Shown here: piece after piece, positions 22,577-31,518 of the stretch | Numbering within the stretch: position 1 is the first letter of the stretch | Layout of the letters: every line of letters starts with the position of its first letter | From: Streptomyces vinaceus | GTDB lineage: Bacteria; Actinomycetota; Actinomycetes; Streptomycetales; Streptomycetaceae | DNA: 64,000 nt | NCBI RefSeq assembly: GCF_008704935.1 | Contig: NZ_CP023692.1 | Location: 5,361,001 to 5,425,000 of the forward strand | Direction of reading: 5' to 3' | Program-made: the position numbers and the translations under genes | Notes under the pieces: generated by a model | Told to the model about the DNA's origin: nothing | What the model saw: only the letters and a program-made list of their open reading frames with translations | Databases searched by the model: none

Positions 22577-24632
22577 GCTGAAGCGGTTCGGGCGGGGGAA
22601 GCTGCCCGTCGCCGCTCTCATCGCGCTGCTCCTGCTGCCGCTGCTGTACGGGGCGCTGTACCTGTGCTCCTTCTGGGACCCGTACAAGAACCTGAACAAG
22701 GTGCCCGTCGCCCTCGTCAACGCGGACACGGGGGCCACCGTCGACGGCAAGCGCCTCGACGCCGGCGACGAGATCGCCAGGAAGCTCCACGACAGCAAGA
22801 CCTTCGACTGGCGCGAGGTCAGCGCCGAGGAGGCGGCCGACGGGGTGGAGAAGGGGAAGTACTACCTCTCCCTCACCATGCCCGCGGACTTCAGCACCAA
22901 GATCACTTCGAGCGCGGGTGACGACCCCACGACCAGCGCCCTGCAGGTCCGTACGAACGACGCGAACAACTACATCGTCGGGTCGATCTCGCGCACCGTC
23001 TTCTCCGAGGTCCGCTCCGCGGCGTCCGCCAACGCCTCCCGCGGCTTCCTCGACAAGATCTTCGTCTCCTTCTCCGACCTGCACGACAAGACCGCCGAGG
23101 CCGCCGACGGCGCCGACCAGCTCAAGGACGGCGCCGGCAAGGCCCAGCAGGGGGCCAAGGAGATCGCCGACGGCCTCGACACCGTCGAGGAGAAGAACGG
23201 GGAGATCACCGGCGGGCTGAAGAAGCTCGACGCGGCCGCCGGCAAGCTGGAGTCGGGTACGAAGGACATCGCCGACGGCACCCAGACCCTCGCCGACAAG
23301 GTCGGCGGCGCCGCCTCCCAGGCCAAGCCCTTCCTGAAGGACCCCCAGCAGATCACCGACACGGCCCTGCTCGTCGCGGACACCGCCAAGGTCGTCAACA
23401 ACCACCTGGACACCTTCGCGAAGAAGGCCCCGGCGGCCGCCGCGGTCACCCGGCGCGTCTCCACCGGCGCCTCCGACGTCTACGCCAAGACCTGCACGGC
23501 GGGCACCACGCCGGTGCCCGCGACCTGCCCCCAGCTCAAGAAGCTCAAGGACGACGCCGCCGAGGCCGCCCTGCTCGCCGGAGACGTCAACACCCTGGTC
23601 AAGGACGCGGGCGGCGACCTCGACCAGCTCAAGCGGCAGCTGACCCAGCTGGAGAAGCAGGCCCGCGCCCTCGCCGCCGACGCCCCCGCCCTCTCCTCCA
23701 AGCTCGACGCCGCCGTCGCCCAGGTCAATGCCCTCAACTCCGGCGCCCACAAGGTCGCCACCGGCATGGGCCAGCTCCACACCGGCCTCGGCAAGGCCAC
23801 CGACGGCTCCGAGGCCCTCGGCAACGGCGTCGGCAAGCTCGGCGACGGGGCCCACCGCCTCGACGGAGGCATGTACAAGCTCGTCGACGGCACCGGCGAA
23901 CTCGCCGGCGGTCTGCACGACGGCGTCGGCAAGATCCCGGACTACGACCAGCAGCAGCGCGACGCCCGCACCCAGGTGATGGCCGACCCGGTCAAGCTGG
24001 CCAACCAGTCCCTGCACAAGGCGCCCAACTACGGCACCGGCTTCGCCCCGTACTTCATCCCGCTCTCCCTCTGGGTCGGCGCGATGGTCGCCTACATGCT
24101 CATCGCCCCGCTGAACCGCCGCGCCCTGGCCGCCGGCGCCTCGTCCTGGCGGATCGCCGTCGCCGGCTGGCTGCCGGTGGTGGGCATCGGCGTCCTCCAG
24201 GTCCTCGCGCTGATGTCCGTACTCCACTGGGGCCTCGGCCTGGAGCTGGAGCGTCCCGCGCTCGCCATCGGCTTCCTCGCGCTGGCCACCGCCTGCTTCG
24301 CGGCGATGGTCCAGTGGCTCAACGCGAAGTTCGGGGCCGCCGGCCGGATCCTCGTCCTCGTCGTGCTGATGCTCCAGCTGACCTCGGCGGGCGGTACGTA
24401 CCCCGTTCAGACCAGCCCCGCCTTCTTCAACTGGATCCACCCGTACCTGCCGATGACCTACATCGTCGACGGACTGCGCCGGCTCATCTCCGGCGGCGAC
24501 CTCACCCGGGTCTGGGTCGGATGCGCGGTCTTGGCCGCGTTCACCGTGGGATCGCTCGCCCTCACCGCGCTCGCCGCCCGCGGCAAGCAGGTGTGGACGA
24601 TGGACCGGCTCCACCCCGAACTGAGCCTGTAG
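22548..24632 (+). CDS. YhgE/Pip-family ABC-2-like membrane protein
   Basis: A 694-residue membrane protein. One N-terminal helix (about 19-42, AALIALLLLPLLYGALYL) is followed by the Pip/YhgE extracytoplasmic domain beginning NLNKVPVALVNADTGA. A long stretch of Gly/Ala/Asp heptads (GADQLKDGAGKAQQGAKEIADGL and similar, about 185-470) and five or six C-terminal helices of the ABC-2 permease type complete it. Related proteins are the Lactococcus phage-infection protein and EsaA/YueB. The ATG lies inside the ABC-like gene, implying coupling. The exported cargo is unknown. Confidence 0.87.
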   Translation: MRSPKLAALELKRFGRGKLPVAALIALLLLPLLYGALYLCSFWDPYKNLNKVPVALVNADTGATVDGKRLDAGDEIARKLHDSKTFDWREVSAEEAADGVEKGKYYLSLTMPADFSTKITSSAGDDPTTSALQVRTNDANNYIVGSISRTVFSEVRSAASANASRGFLDKIFVSFSDLHDKTAEAADGADQLKDGAGKAQQGAKEIADGLDTVEEKNGEITGGLKKLDAAAGKLESGTKDIADGTQTLADKVGGAASQAKPFLKDPQQITDTALLVADTAKVVNNHLDTFAKKAPAAAAVTRRVSTGASDVYAKTCTAGTTPVPATCPQLKKLKDDAAEAALLAGDVNTLVKDAGGDLDQLKRQLTQLEKQARALAADAPALSSKLDAAVAQVNALNSGAHKVATGMGQLHTGLGKATDGSEALGNGVGKLGDGAHRLDGGMYKLVDGTGELAGGLHDGVGKIPDYDQQQRDARTQVMADPVKLANQSLHKAPNYGTGFAPYFIPLSLWVGAMVAYMLIAPLNRRALAAGASSWRIAVAGWLPVVGIGVLQVLALMSVLHWGLGLELERPALAIGFLALATACFAAMVQWLNAKFGAAGRILVLVVLMLQLTSAGGTYPVQTSPAFFNWIHPYLPMTYIVDGLRRLISGGDLTRVWVGCAVLAAFTVGSLALTALAARGKQVWTMDRLHPELSL

Positions 24633-24676
24633 GGACCGGGCCCGCAGAGATCGGTTGACCTGTGAGAATCAGCGCC

Positions 24677-25303
24677 ATGGAACGCAGCAGCACCGGTACC
24701 GCCGGCGGCCGCCGGCAGGCGACCCGCCAGAAGCTCTACGAGGCGGCCGTCACCCTCATCGCCGAGCAGGGCTTCTCCGCGACCACGGTCGACGAGATCG
24801 CCGAGCGGGCGGGGGTCGCGAAGGGCACCGTCTACTACAACTTCGCGAGCAAGAACGAACTCTTCGAGGAACTCCTGCGGCACGGGGTCGGGCTGCTGAC
24901 GGCCTCGCTGCGCGACGCGGCCGAGGAGACGGAACGGCGGGGCGGCACCCGGGTGGAGGCGCTCGACGCGATGATCCGGGCGGGTCTGGTGTTCATCGAC
25001 CGGTACCCGGCCTTCACCCAGCTCTACGTCGCCGAGCTGTGGCGGACCAACCGGGCGTGGCAGTCCACGCTGATGGTGGTCCGGCGGGAGGCGGTGGCCG
25101 TCGTGGAGACGGTGCTGCGCGAGGGCGTGGAGCGGGGGGAGCTCAGCGCGGAGATCGACGTGCCGCTGACCGCCGCCGCGATGGTGGGCATGGTGCTGGT
25201 GGCCGCGCTGGACTGGCAGTCGTTCCAGAGCGAGCGGTCGCTGGACGACGTGCATTCGGCGCTGTCGCTGCTGCTGCGGGGCCGGGTCAGCGGGAACCGC
25301 TGA
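24677..25303 (+). CDS. TetR-family transcriptional regulator
   Basis: A regulator of about 208 residues. The N-terminal helix-turn-helix reads TLIAEQGFSATTVDEIAERAGVAKGTVYYNFASKNELF. The helical ligand domain has no recognisable specificity. It is the last gene of the ABC/Pip unit and probably binds the palindrome at the unit's promoter. A GTG at 24662 is an alternative start. I prefer the ATG at 24677 because a GAGAAT -10-like element ends 7 nt before it, allowing separate leaderless expression of the repressor. Confidence 0.87.
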   Translation: MERSSTGTAGGRRQATRQKLYEAAVTLIAEQGFSATTVDEIAERAGVAKGTVYYNFASKNELFEELLRHGVGLLTASLRDAAEETERRGGTRVEALDAMIRAGLVFIDRYPAFTQLYVAELWRTNRAWQSTLMVVRREAVAVVETVLREGVERGELSAEIDVPLTAAAMVGMVLVAALDWQSFQSERSLDDVHSALSLLLRGRVSGNR

Positions 25304-25658
25304 GGGGTCTCCCGGGGGGCAGCGGCCCCGGGTGACCCCCGATCGGCGGTGCCGCGGGGTGCCGGGACCGCGTAGAACTGGGGGCGCCGTCCGCTCCGCG
25401 TGAGTACGCGTACCTAGTCGCGGAGATGAGTACGCGCGCGGATGGCCCCGACCTGCGCGAACGCCAGACTGGGGATACGGACGGGGACCCGGTCCGGACC
25501 GCCGACACGGGGCGGCCGGTGCGGACCGGGTACCTGTGCCGGTGTGCGGCGCGGTGCGGCGGGGCTCGGGGGGAACGAGCCCCGCCGTTTCGCGTCGCCG
25601 TTCCGCGTCCGCCCGCGGGGCGGGGCGGCCGACGGGGCGGGGCCCGGGCCCCGCCCCG
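25304..25658. other. 355-bp convergent intergenic region
   Basis: No gene that I can support. It holds two terminators (listed separately) and a 10-bp direct repeat TGAGTACGCG at 25401 and 25427. A reading frame from the ATG at 25426 has no RBS and runs into the terminator. Confidence 0.5.
25557..25587 (+). terminator. Terminator after the tetR gene
   Basis: A perfect 12-bp stem (CGGCGGGGCTCG with CGAGCCCCGCCG), 7-nt loop, followed by TTT. Confidence 0.75.
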
Positions 25659-25660
25659 TC
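25631..25660 (-). terminator. 30-nt palindrome at the end of the transglutaminase gene
   Basis: A perfect palindrome beginning GACGGGGCGGGGC that overlaps the stop codon of the minus-strand gene. Acts as the operon terminator. Confidence 0.7.
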
Positions 25661-28097
25661 AGCCGCGGCCCCTGAGGGGGAGGCGCGACAGCAGCGCCGA
25701 GACCGGGGCCAGCCGGGCCGCGAGGGCCGCCGTCACGGCCGACCAGCGGGCCGCCGCCGACCAGCGCAGGCGCGCCGCCGAGCGGGGCAGGAGCTCCGCG
25801 CGGGCCCGGGAGCGGCGGTCGAGCCCGGCCAGCAGGGCGGCGCGGGCCAGCAGGACGTCCGTCCCCAGGCCCTCGTACGCGGCCTCCGTGCCCGGCGGGG
25901 CGTACAGCGAACGCTCCACCGCTTCCGCCACCCGGTGCACCGCGTCCGCCGCCTCCGGCGTCAGCCGGCCCAGCTCCACCACCCTCGCCGCGGCCCGGCG
26001 CGGGGACAGGGCCTCGTCGGGGGGGATGCCCGCGTCCCAGGCGGCGTCGGACAGCTCGGTCCACGCCTCCAGGACCTGCCCCGTCGCCAGCCGGCGCCCC
26101 CGCAGCCGCGTCCGCCACAGCAGCGGGAGCAGCGGGAGGGCCAGCAGGGCCAGGACCGGCAGGGTCCAGCCCAGCACGCCGACCAGCGAGGGCCCGCCGC
26201 CGCCGGAACCCCCCTTCGGCTGCGGCGCCGCGACCCCGCACTCGCCCAGCTTCTTCGCTTCCGGCGGGCAGTCCTCGGCCTTCGAGGGCGCCGCCGACGG
26301 CTGCGCCGCGCCCGTCGAGGGCAGCGCCGTCGGCGCGGACGGCTGGGCCGCCGGGACCTCGGCCCGGGAGTAGTCCGGGACCGAGATCCCCTGGCGCGGC
26401 GTCGGCTCGAACCGGGTCCAGCCCACGCCCTCGAAGTACAGCTCCGGCCAGGCGTGCGCGTCCCGCATCGAGACGTTCACGCTGCCGTCCGACTGCTTCT
26501 CGCCGGGCGTGAACCCGACCGCCACCCGCGCCGGGATCCCGAGCGAGCGCGACATCGCCGCCATCGAGAACGCGAAGTGGATGCAGAACCCCTCCTTGTC
26601 GGCGAGGAACCGTGCGATGGCCTGCGAGCCCGTGCCCGAGGCCACCTTCGTGTCGTAGCGGAAGCCGCCGGTCACGGCGAAGTAGTCCTGGAGCTTCACC
26701 GCCCGTGCGTAGTCGTCCTTCGCGCCCTTCGTCACCTGGCGGGCCGTGTCGGCGACCACCGCCGGCAGATTGTCGGGGATCTTCGTGTACTCGGCCTTGA
26801 CGAGCGGGTCCGGCGCCGGCGCCGACTGCAGCTGCTCCGCCGTCGGGCGCAGCAGCAGGCTGCGCACCGTGTACATCGCGCCCTGGACGTTCTGGAACCT
26901 GTCCCGGCCCAGCTGGTCGCCGACCAGGGTCCGGCCGGCCGGCTCGAACCGCCACTTGCCCGGGATGTCCACGGACGTCGCCGGGTAGGGCATCGGCAGG
27001 TAGCGCTGCGCGTACGTGTCCGCCGCGGAGATGCTCGTCCGTACCTCGACCGCCGTCTGCCGGACCTGACCGCTCAGCCCCGGCGGGGCCGGCAGCCGCT
27101 CCGGCACGTCGGTCAGGGCCCGCCCCGAGGCCTCCCACTTGACGCCGTTGAACTCGTCCAGCGCGAGGATCCGCAGGTACTGCTCGCCGAGCTGCGGGCT
27201 GTCCGTGCGGTACTTCAGCACCACCCGGTTGTCCTGGGCGTTCAGGCTGCCCTGGAGGGAGACCAGCGGGTTGACCGCCGAGATCGTCCCGCCGACCCCG
27301 GTGCCGCCGTCCCCGGCCTCGCCGCCCTGCGCGCCCAGCAGCCCGCCGCCGAGCGCGGGCAGCGCCGCCGGCACCGCCAGCGCGATGCCCAGCGCCACCG
27401 CGCCGATCCGCCGCCCGGTCCGTACGGGAGCCAGCGCCCGGTCCGAGGCCGCGCCGAGGCCCCCGTACCCCGTGCCCGAAGAGGCCCGCGGGCTCGGGGC
27501 CGCGCCGAAGACCCGGCCCCACTGGGCGAGCCGGTCGCGGCCCTCGGACAGCAGCAGCAACAGGTAGCCGCAGCCGGCCAGCAGGAAGGAGACCCACGAG
27601 GCCCCGGCCCCGCCGGAGAGCCCCGCCGCGACCGAGTACAGCGCGAGCAGCGGCAGCCCGGCCGCCGCGGCGGTCCGGAAGGTCACCGCCAGCAGGTCCA
27701 CCAGTAGCCCGATCAGCAGCACCCCGGACAGCAGCAGCAGCCGGATGCCGTCCGTCAGAGGCGCCGGGATCGCGAACTCGCCGACGTCGGCGACGCCCCG
27801 CCGGAACAGGGCGCCGAAGTCCGTCACGAGGTAGGCCATCGGCCCGGACCCGGTGGACTCGCCCTTGCCCGCGAACAGGAACATCAGCACCAGCAGCGAC
27901 ACCAGCACCTGTGAGGCCACGGTCAGCGTGCGCCCCAGCGGCACCCGCCGGGCACCGGCCCCCACCGCCCCCTGCACGGCCAGCAGGACCCCCGCCTCCA
28001 GCACCCAGAACGAGGAGTCCACCAGCGCGGCCAGCGACCACGAGGTGAGCAGCGTCGCCAGCACCGCGAAGAGCGTCACGCGCGCCCGCCCGCTCAT
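25659..28097 (-). CDS. Transglutaminase-like (TgpA-type) membrane protein
   Basis: An 812-residue protein. Several N-terminal helices (about residues 1-260, with a cluster of six) are followed by an extracytoplasmic transglutaminase-like domain. Its triad motifs are Cys in KEGFCIHFAFSMAAM, His in RDAHAWPELYFEG, and an acidic residue in GWTRFEPTP (Glu where Asp is usual). A Pro/Ala/Ser linker, a further membrane helix and a DUF4129-like C-terminal tail complete it. It is last in an overlapping moxR-DUF58-transglutaminase operon, a widely conserved trio whose substrate is unknown. Confidence 0.9.
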   Translation of the reverse strand: MSGRARVTLFAVLATLLTSWSLAALVDSSFWVLEAGVLLAVQGAVGAGARRVPLGRTLTVASQVLVSLLVLMFLFAGKGESTGSGPMAYLVTDFGALFRRGVADVGEFAIPAPLTDGIRLLLLSGVLLIGLLVDLLAVTFRTAAAAGLPLLALYSVAAGLSGGAGASWVSFLLAGCGYLLLLLSEGRDRLAQWGRVFGAAPSPRASSGTGYGGLGAASDRALAPVRTGRRIGAVALGIALAVPAALPALGGGLLGAQGGEAGDGGTGVGGTISAVNPLVSLQGSLNAQDNRVVLKYRTDSPQLGEQYLRILALDEFNGVKWEASGRALTDVPERLPAPPGLSGQVRQTAVEVRTSISAADTYAQRYLPMPYPATSVDIPGKWRFEPAGRTLVGDQLGRDRFQNVQGAMYTVRSLLLRPTAEQLQSAPAPDPLVKAEYTKIPDNLPAVVADTARQVTKGAKDDYARAVKLQDYFAVTGGFRYDTKVASGTGSQAIARFLADKEGFCIHFAFSMAAMSRSLGIPARVAVGFTPGEKQSDGSVNVSMRDAHAWPELYFEGVGWTRFEPTPRQGISVPDYSRAEVPAAQPSAPTALPSTGAAQPSAAPSKAEDCPPEAKKLGECGVAAPQPKGGSGGGGPSLVGVLGWTLPVLALLALPLLPLLWRTRLRGRRLATGQVLEAWTELSDAAWDAGIPPDEALSPRRAAARVVELGRLTPEAADAVHRVAEAVERSLYAPPGTEAAYEGLGTDVLLARAALLAGLDRRSRARAELLPRSAARLRWSAAARWSAVTAALAARLAPVSALLSRLPLRGRG

Positions 28098-29467
28098 CCC
28101 CAACCTCCGGAGGTACCCGTGCCGAGCGGAGCGTTCCCGGCCTGCCGCCACAGCTCCCCGAACGCCACCCCGGGCGGCACGGCCAGGGCCGTCCAGCCCG
28201 TGTCGCGCAGCCGGCCCACCCGCGCCCGCGCCCGCGAGGGCCGCCCGGCCCACTGCGCGGAGTCCAGGACGAAGGCCACCGCGGCCCCGCAGCGCCCGCG
28301 CATCTTGGCCGCCACCTCGGTCTGTACGTCGTCCAGGTCCCCGAAGAAGGCGATGAGGAGCCCGTCACCGCCGGCTCCGCCGAAGCCCCCGCCCCCGTGG
28401 CCGCCGCCGCTGCGCACGGCGTCGTACGCGCGGGTCAGGCCGGCGCCGTCGGAGTGCCCGACCACCGCGAGGGTGTCCATCATCAGCCCGGCCGCCTCCG
28501 CGGACTCCTGGCCGCCGGAGGTGAAGCCGCTGCCGTCGCCGGGCACCGAGGTCCCCGAGTCGGTCAGCAGCCGCACCGAGAAGCCCTGTTCGAGCAGGTG
28601 CACCAGGGTCGAGGCGGCCCCGGAGACGGCCCACTCGAACGCGGAGTCCGGTCCGGCGCCGTCGAAGCCGGTCCCGCGGGTGTCCAGCAGGACGGTGGCC
28701 TTGCTGCGCTGGGGCTGCTCCTCACGGCGCACCATCAGCTCGCCGTAGCGGGCGGTGGAGCGCCAGTGCACCCGGCGCAGGTCGTCGCCGCGCCGGTAGC
28801 CGCGCGGGATCACGTCGTCGTCCCCGGCCAGGGCCAGCGAGCGGCGGCTGCCGTCGCCGTAGCCGGAGGTCTCGCCGGTCAGCCGGACCGGGGCCAGCGC
28901 CTCGGTGCGCGGGATGACGGTGAGCGTGTCGTACGTGCTGAACGAGCGGGTCAGCTCGACCAGCCCGAAGGGGTCGGTCAGCCGCAGCTGGAGCGGGCCC
29001 AGAGGGTAGCGGCCGCGCAGGTCGGAGCGGACCCGGTAGGAGACCTCGCGGCGCCCGCCCGGCTCGACCCGGTCCAGGACGAAGCGGGGCCGGGGGCCGA
29101 GGACGTACGGCACCCGGTCCTGGAGCATCAGCAGTCCGGTGGGCAGCCGGGAGACGTTCTCCATGCGCAGCTGGACCCGGGCCTCGGAGCCCGCGGGCAC
29201 CCGCATCGGGGTCAGCCGGCGGCTGCCGGAGACCCGGTGGCGGGTGCGGTGCAGGGCGAGGACGCACAGCAGCGGCAGGACGGCGAGCAGCAGCCCGACC
29301 CGGAGCAGTTCGCCCTGGCCGAGCACGTACGCGCAGAGCGCGGCGGCGACCCCGGCGGCCAGGAAGGACCGGCCGCGGGTGGTCAGCCCCGACAGCGAGG
29401 CGCGCAGCCCGCCGGCGCCCCGGCCCGTGCTCGCGCCGCCGGCGCCGCGCGGGGCACCGGCGCTCAT
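28094..29467 (-). CDS. DUF58 domain protein (MoxR-associated)
   Basis: A 457-residue protein with two N-terminal membrane helices (about 34-72) and a cytoplasmic or periplasmic vWA-like DUF58 domain. Signature: GYGDGSRRSLALAGDDDVIPRGYRRGDDLRRVHWRSTARYGELMVRREEQP. It overlaps the moxR stop (TGATG) and the next gene (ATGA), so all three are translationally coupled. DUF58 proteins work with MoxR ATPases, probably as substrate-binding adaptors. Confidence 0.92.
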   Translation of the reverse strand: MSAGAPRGAGGASTGRGAGGLRASLSGLTTRGRSFLAAGVAAALCAYVLGQGELLRVGLLLAVLPLLCVLALHRTRHRVSGSRRLTPMRVPAGSEARVQLRMENVSRLPTGLLMLQDRVPYVLGPRPRFVLDRVEPGGRREVSYRVRSDLRGRYPLGPLQLRLTDPFGLVELTRSFSTYDTLTVIPRTEALAPVRLTGETSGYGDGSRRSLALAGDDDVIPRGYRRGDDLRRVHWRSTARYGELMVRREEQPQRSKATVLLDTRGTGFDGAGPDSAFEWAVSGAASTLVHLLEQGFSVRLLTDSGTSVPGDGSGFTSGGQESAEAAGLMMDTLAVVGHSDGAGLTRAYDAVRSGGGHGGGGFGGAGGDGLLIAFFGDLDDVQTEVAAKMRGRCGAAVAFVLDSAQWAGRPSRARARVGRLRDTGWTALAVPPGVAFGELWRQAGNAPLGTGTSGGWG

Positions 29468-30513
29468 CAGAAGCCCCGGATGCCCGCGCCGGGCGGCATC
29501 TCGCCGCGGGAGTGCGCGGCGGGGACGGGGGTGCGCTGGAGGATGTCGTGGACGACCTGCTCGGCGGTGCGCCGGTTCAGCTGGGCCTGCGCGGTGGGCA
29601 GCAGCCGGTGCGCGAGGACGGGGGCGGCCAGCGCCTGCACGTCGTCGGGCAGCACGTAGTCCCGACCGGACAGGGCGGCGGAGGCCTTCACGGCGCGCAG
29701 CAGGTGGAGGGTGGCGCGGGGCGAGGCGCCCAGGCGCAGGTCCGGGTGGCTGCGGGTCGCGGAGACCAGGTCCACGACGTAGCGCCGTACGGGCTCGGCG
29801 ACGTACACCTCGCGGACGGCCTCGATGAGCTTGACGATGTCGTCGGCGTGCGCGACGGCCTGGAGGTCGTCCAGCGGGGAGATCCCGCCGTGCACGTCGA
29901 GCATCTGGAGTTCGGCGTCGGGGCTCGGGTAGCCGACGGAGACGCGGGCCATGAAGCGGTCGCGCTGGGCCTCGGGGAGGGGGTAGGTGCCCTCCATCTC
30001 CACCGGGTTCTGGGTGGCGACCACCATGAACGGGCTCGGCAGCGTGTACGTCGTGCCGTCGATGGTGACCTGGCGCTCCTCCATCGACTCCAGCAGCGCC
30101 GACTGGGTCTTCGGCGAGGCGCGGTTGATCTCGTCGCCGATGACGATCTGCGCGAAGATCGCGCCGGGCTTGAACTCGAACTCGCGGCGCTGCTGGTCGT
30201 AGATGCTGACGCCGGTGATGTCGGAGGGCAGCAGGTCCGGGGTGAACTGGATGCGCTGCACCGAGCAGTCGATGGACTTCGCCAGCGTCTTGGCGAGCAT
30301 GGTCTTGCCGACGCCGGGGACGTCCTCGATCAGCAGGTGGCCCTCGGCGAGCAGCACGGTCAGCGCGATGCGGACGACCTCAGGCTTGCCCTCGATCACG
30401 CTCTCGACGGAGCGGCGCACCCGCTCCGCCGTGGCCGTCAGATCATCCCCCAGTCTCGACTGCGCTCGACCGGGGGTGCCCCCATGGCTCGCTCGGTCGT
30501 CATACGTCGTCAC
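29467..30513 (-). CDS. MoxR-family AAA+ ATPase
   Basis: A 348-residue AAA+ chaperone-like ATPase. Walker A is EDVPGVGKTMLA, Walker B GDEINRASPKTQSALLESMEE, sensor 1 ATQNPVEMEGTYPLPEAQRDRF; a C-terminal lid follows. MoxR proteins are thought to help metal-cofactor insertion or assembly of vWA/DUF58 complexes. The GTG at 30513 is chosen because GAGGAG lies 6 nt before it. It is first in the operon with DUF58 and the transglutaminase-like protein. Confidence 0.93.
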   Translation of the reverse strand: MTTYDDRASHGGTPGRAQSRLGDDLTATAERVRRSVESVIEGKPEVVRIALTVLLAEGHLLIEDVPGVGKTMLAKTLAKSIDCSVQRIQFTPDLLPSDITGVSIYDQQRREFEFKPGAIFAQIVIGDEINRASPKTQSALLESMEERQVTIDGTTYTLPSPFMVVATQNPVEMEGTYPLPEAQRDRFMARVSVGYPSPDAELQMLDVHGGISPLDDLQAVAHADDIVKLIEAVREVYVAEPVRRYVVDLVSATRSHPDLRLGASPRATLHLLRAVKASAALSGRDYVLPDDVQALAAPVLAHRLLPTAQAQLNRRTAEQVVHDILQRTPVPAAHSRGEMPPGAGIRGF

Positions 30514-30648
30514 CTGGTTCTCCTCGGCCCTTTCCGCAGGGCCGACGCCACTGGCGCACTCCGGCCCACCCCGATACGGACGCCGGACCGGACGGTTTTC
30601 CGGGCGACGTCTTCCCGCATTCTTGACGGCGCCCAGGCCTTGTGTCAC

Positions 30649-31200
30649 TCACGAGGCGGGATCGATCTCCCGCAGGAGTCCGGTGTGCACGTCGAAGACG
30701 AAGCCTCGCACATCGTCGCGGTGGGGCAGGAAGGGGTTCGTCCGGACCCGCTGCATGGACTGGCGGACGTCCTGGTCCACGTCGCGGAAGGCCTCGACGG
30801 CCCACGCGGGGCGCTGGCCGACCTCGTCCTCCAGCTCGTGCCGGAAGTCCTCGGTCAGGCTTTCGAGGCCGCAGCCGGTGTGGTGGATCAGTATCACCGT
30901 GCGGGTGCCCAGCGCGCGCTGGCTGATGGTGAGCGAGCGGATGGTGTCGTCGGTGACCACGCCGCCCGCGTTGCGGATGGTGTGGCAGTCGCCGAGCTCC
31001 AGGCCGAGGGCCTTGTGCAGGTCGAGGCGGGCGTCCATGCAGGCCACGACGGCCACGTGCAGGACCGGGCGGGCGTCCATTCCGGGGTCGGTGAACTCCG
31101 CGGCGTACTCCCGGTTCGCCGCGACCAGCCGGTCCGTCACGGAGCCGCCGCTGGATGCCTGGGGGGTGGTCTCTGCGGGCAGGGATGCGGAAGTCGTCAT
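30649..31200 (-). CDS. Beta-class carbonic anhydrase
   Basis: A 183-residue enzyme interconverting CO2 and bicarbonate. Zn ligands are visible in ACMDARLD (Cys, Asp-Arg dyad) and IHHTGCG (His and Cys). The short type resembles mycobacterial Rv1284-like enzymes. The message is probably leaderless: TAACGT lies 7 nt before the ATG. It diverges from the rsmH division cluster across a 318-bp region. Confidence 0.92.
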   Translation of the reverse strand: MTTSASLPAETTPQASSGGSVTDRLVAANREYAAEFTDPGMDARPVLHVAVVACMDARLDLHKALGLELGDCHTIRNAGGVVTDDTIRSLTISQRALGTRTVILIHHTGCGLESLTEDFRHELEDEVGQRPAWAVEAFRDVDQDVRQSMQRVRTNPFLPHRDDVRGFVFDVHTGLLREIDPAS

Positions 31201-31207
31201 GTCTACG

Positions 31208-31213
31208 ACGTTA
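31208..31213 (-). promoter_or_regulatory. -10 hexamer of carbonic anhydrase gene
   Basis: TAACGT on the minus strand, 7 nt before the ATG. Confidence 0.5.
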
Positions 31214-31375
31214 GTGGTCACCGCTGGTAAAGGCATGGAGTGAGGATGGACAAAGAACGTCAACCGACGTTGTTGTGAGCTAACCCACAGGGGTGGGGTG
31301 GGGGCGGCCATTTGGATGATTCGCGGCTTTTGCGGGTTCCGTACGAGTGGCGCGCACGGCGCGCGGGGCGGTTCG

Positions 31376-31403
31376 TTGACCGCGGCGACCGTTGCACTAA
31401 AGT
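31376..31403 (+). promoter_or_regulatory. Candidate promoter of the division and cell-wall cluster
   Basis: TTGACC, 16-bp spacer, TAAAGT, the best vegetative-type promoter in the region. It gives a leader of about 110 nt before rsmH. Confidence 0.6.
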
Positions 31404-31518
31404 GACGCGAACCGGCCGGAGCCCGGCCCTCACCGGCCGCCCGGCCCTGTGAAGACTGGTAAGACTCCGCGTGCGCGGCGCGGCGTATGCCTGCCGCGCC
31501 GTTATCTGAGAGGGCGCT

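Larger units (their letters stand above)
31201..31518. other. 318-bp divergent region upstream of the division cluster
   Basis: No gene seen. It contains the carbonic anhydrase -10, an inverted repeat AACGTC-AACC-GACGTT (31256-31271), and a promoter TTGACC (31376-31381), 16 bp, TAAAGT (31398-31403) directed at rsmH. The remaining 115-nt leader has no recognised element; its GCGGCG-rich stretch can fold near 31475-31500. Confidence 0.5.

Noticed and set aside
21996..24614. 872-codon minus-strand open frame opposite the ABC and Pip genes
   Set aside because: Antisense shadow. The coding strand has RBS sites, coupling and family domains.
18701..25303. Genomic island or prophage
   Set aside because: No integrase, tRNA junction, direct-repeat ends or clear composition shift. 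The genes are those usually seen beside the division cluster in streptomycetes.
25426..25560. Possible small gene starting ATG in the tetR-transglutaminase gap
   Set aside because: No RBS, no suitable -10, Arg/Gly-biased product, and the frame continues through two strong terminators into antisense of another gene.
25414..28368. 984-codon minus-strand open frame over the transglutaminase gene
   Set aside because: It is another frame of the real transglutaminase and DUF58 genes. The protein is Gly/Arg/Ala-rich with no motifs, as expected for out-of-frame reading of 72% GC DNA.
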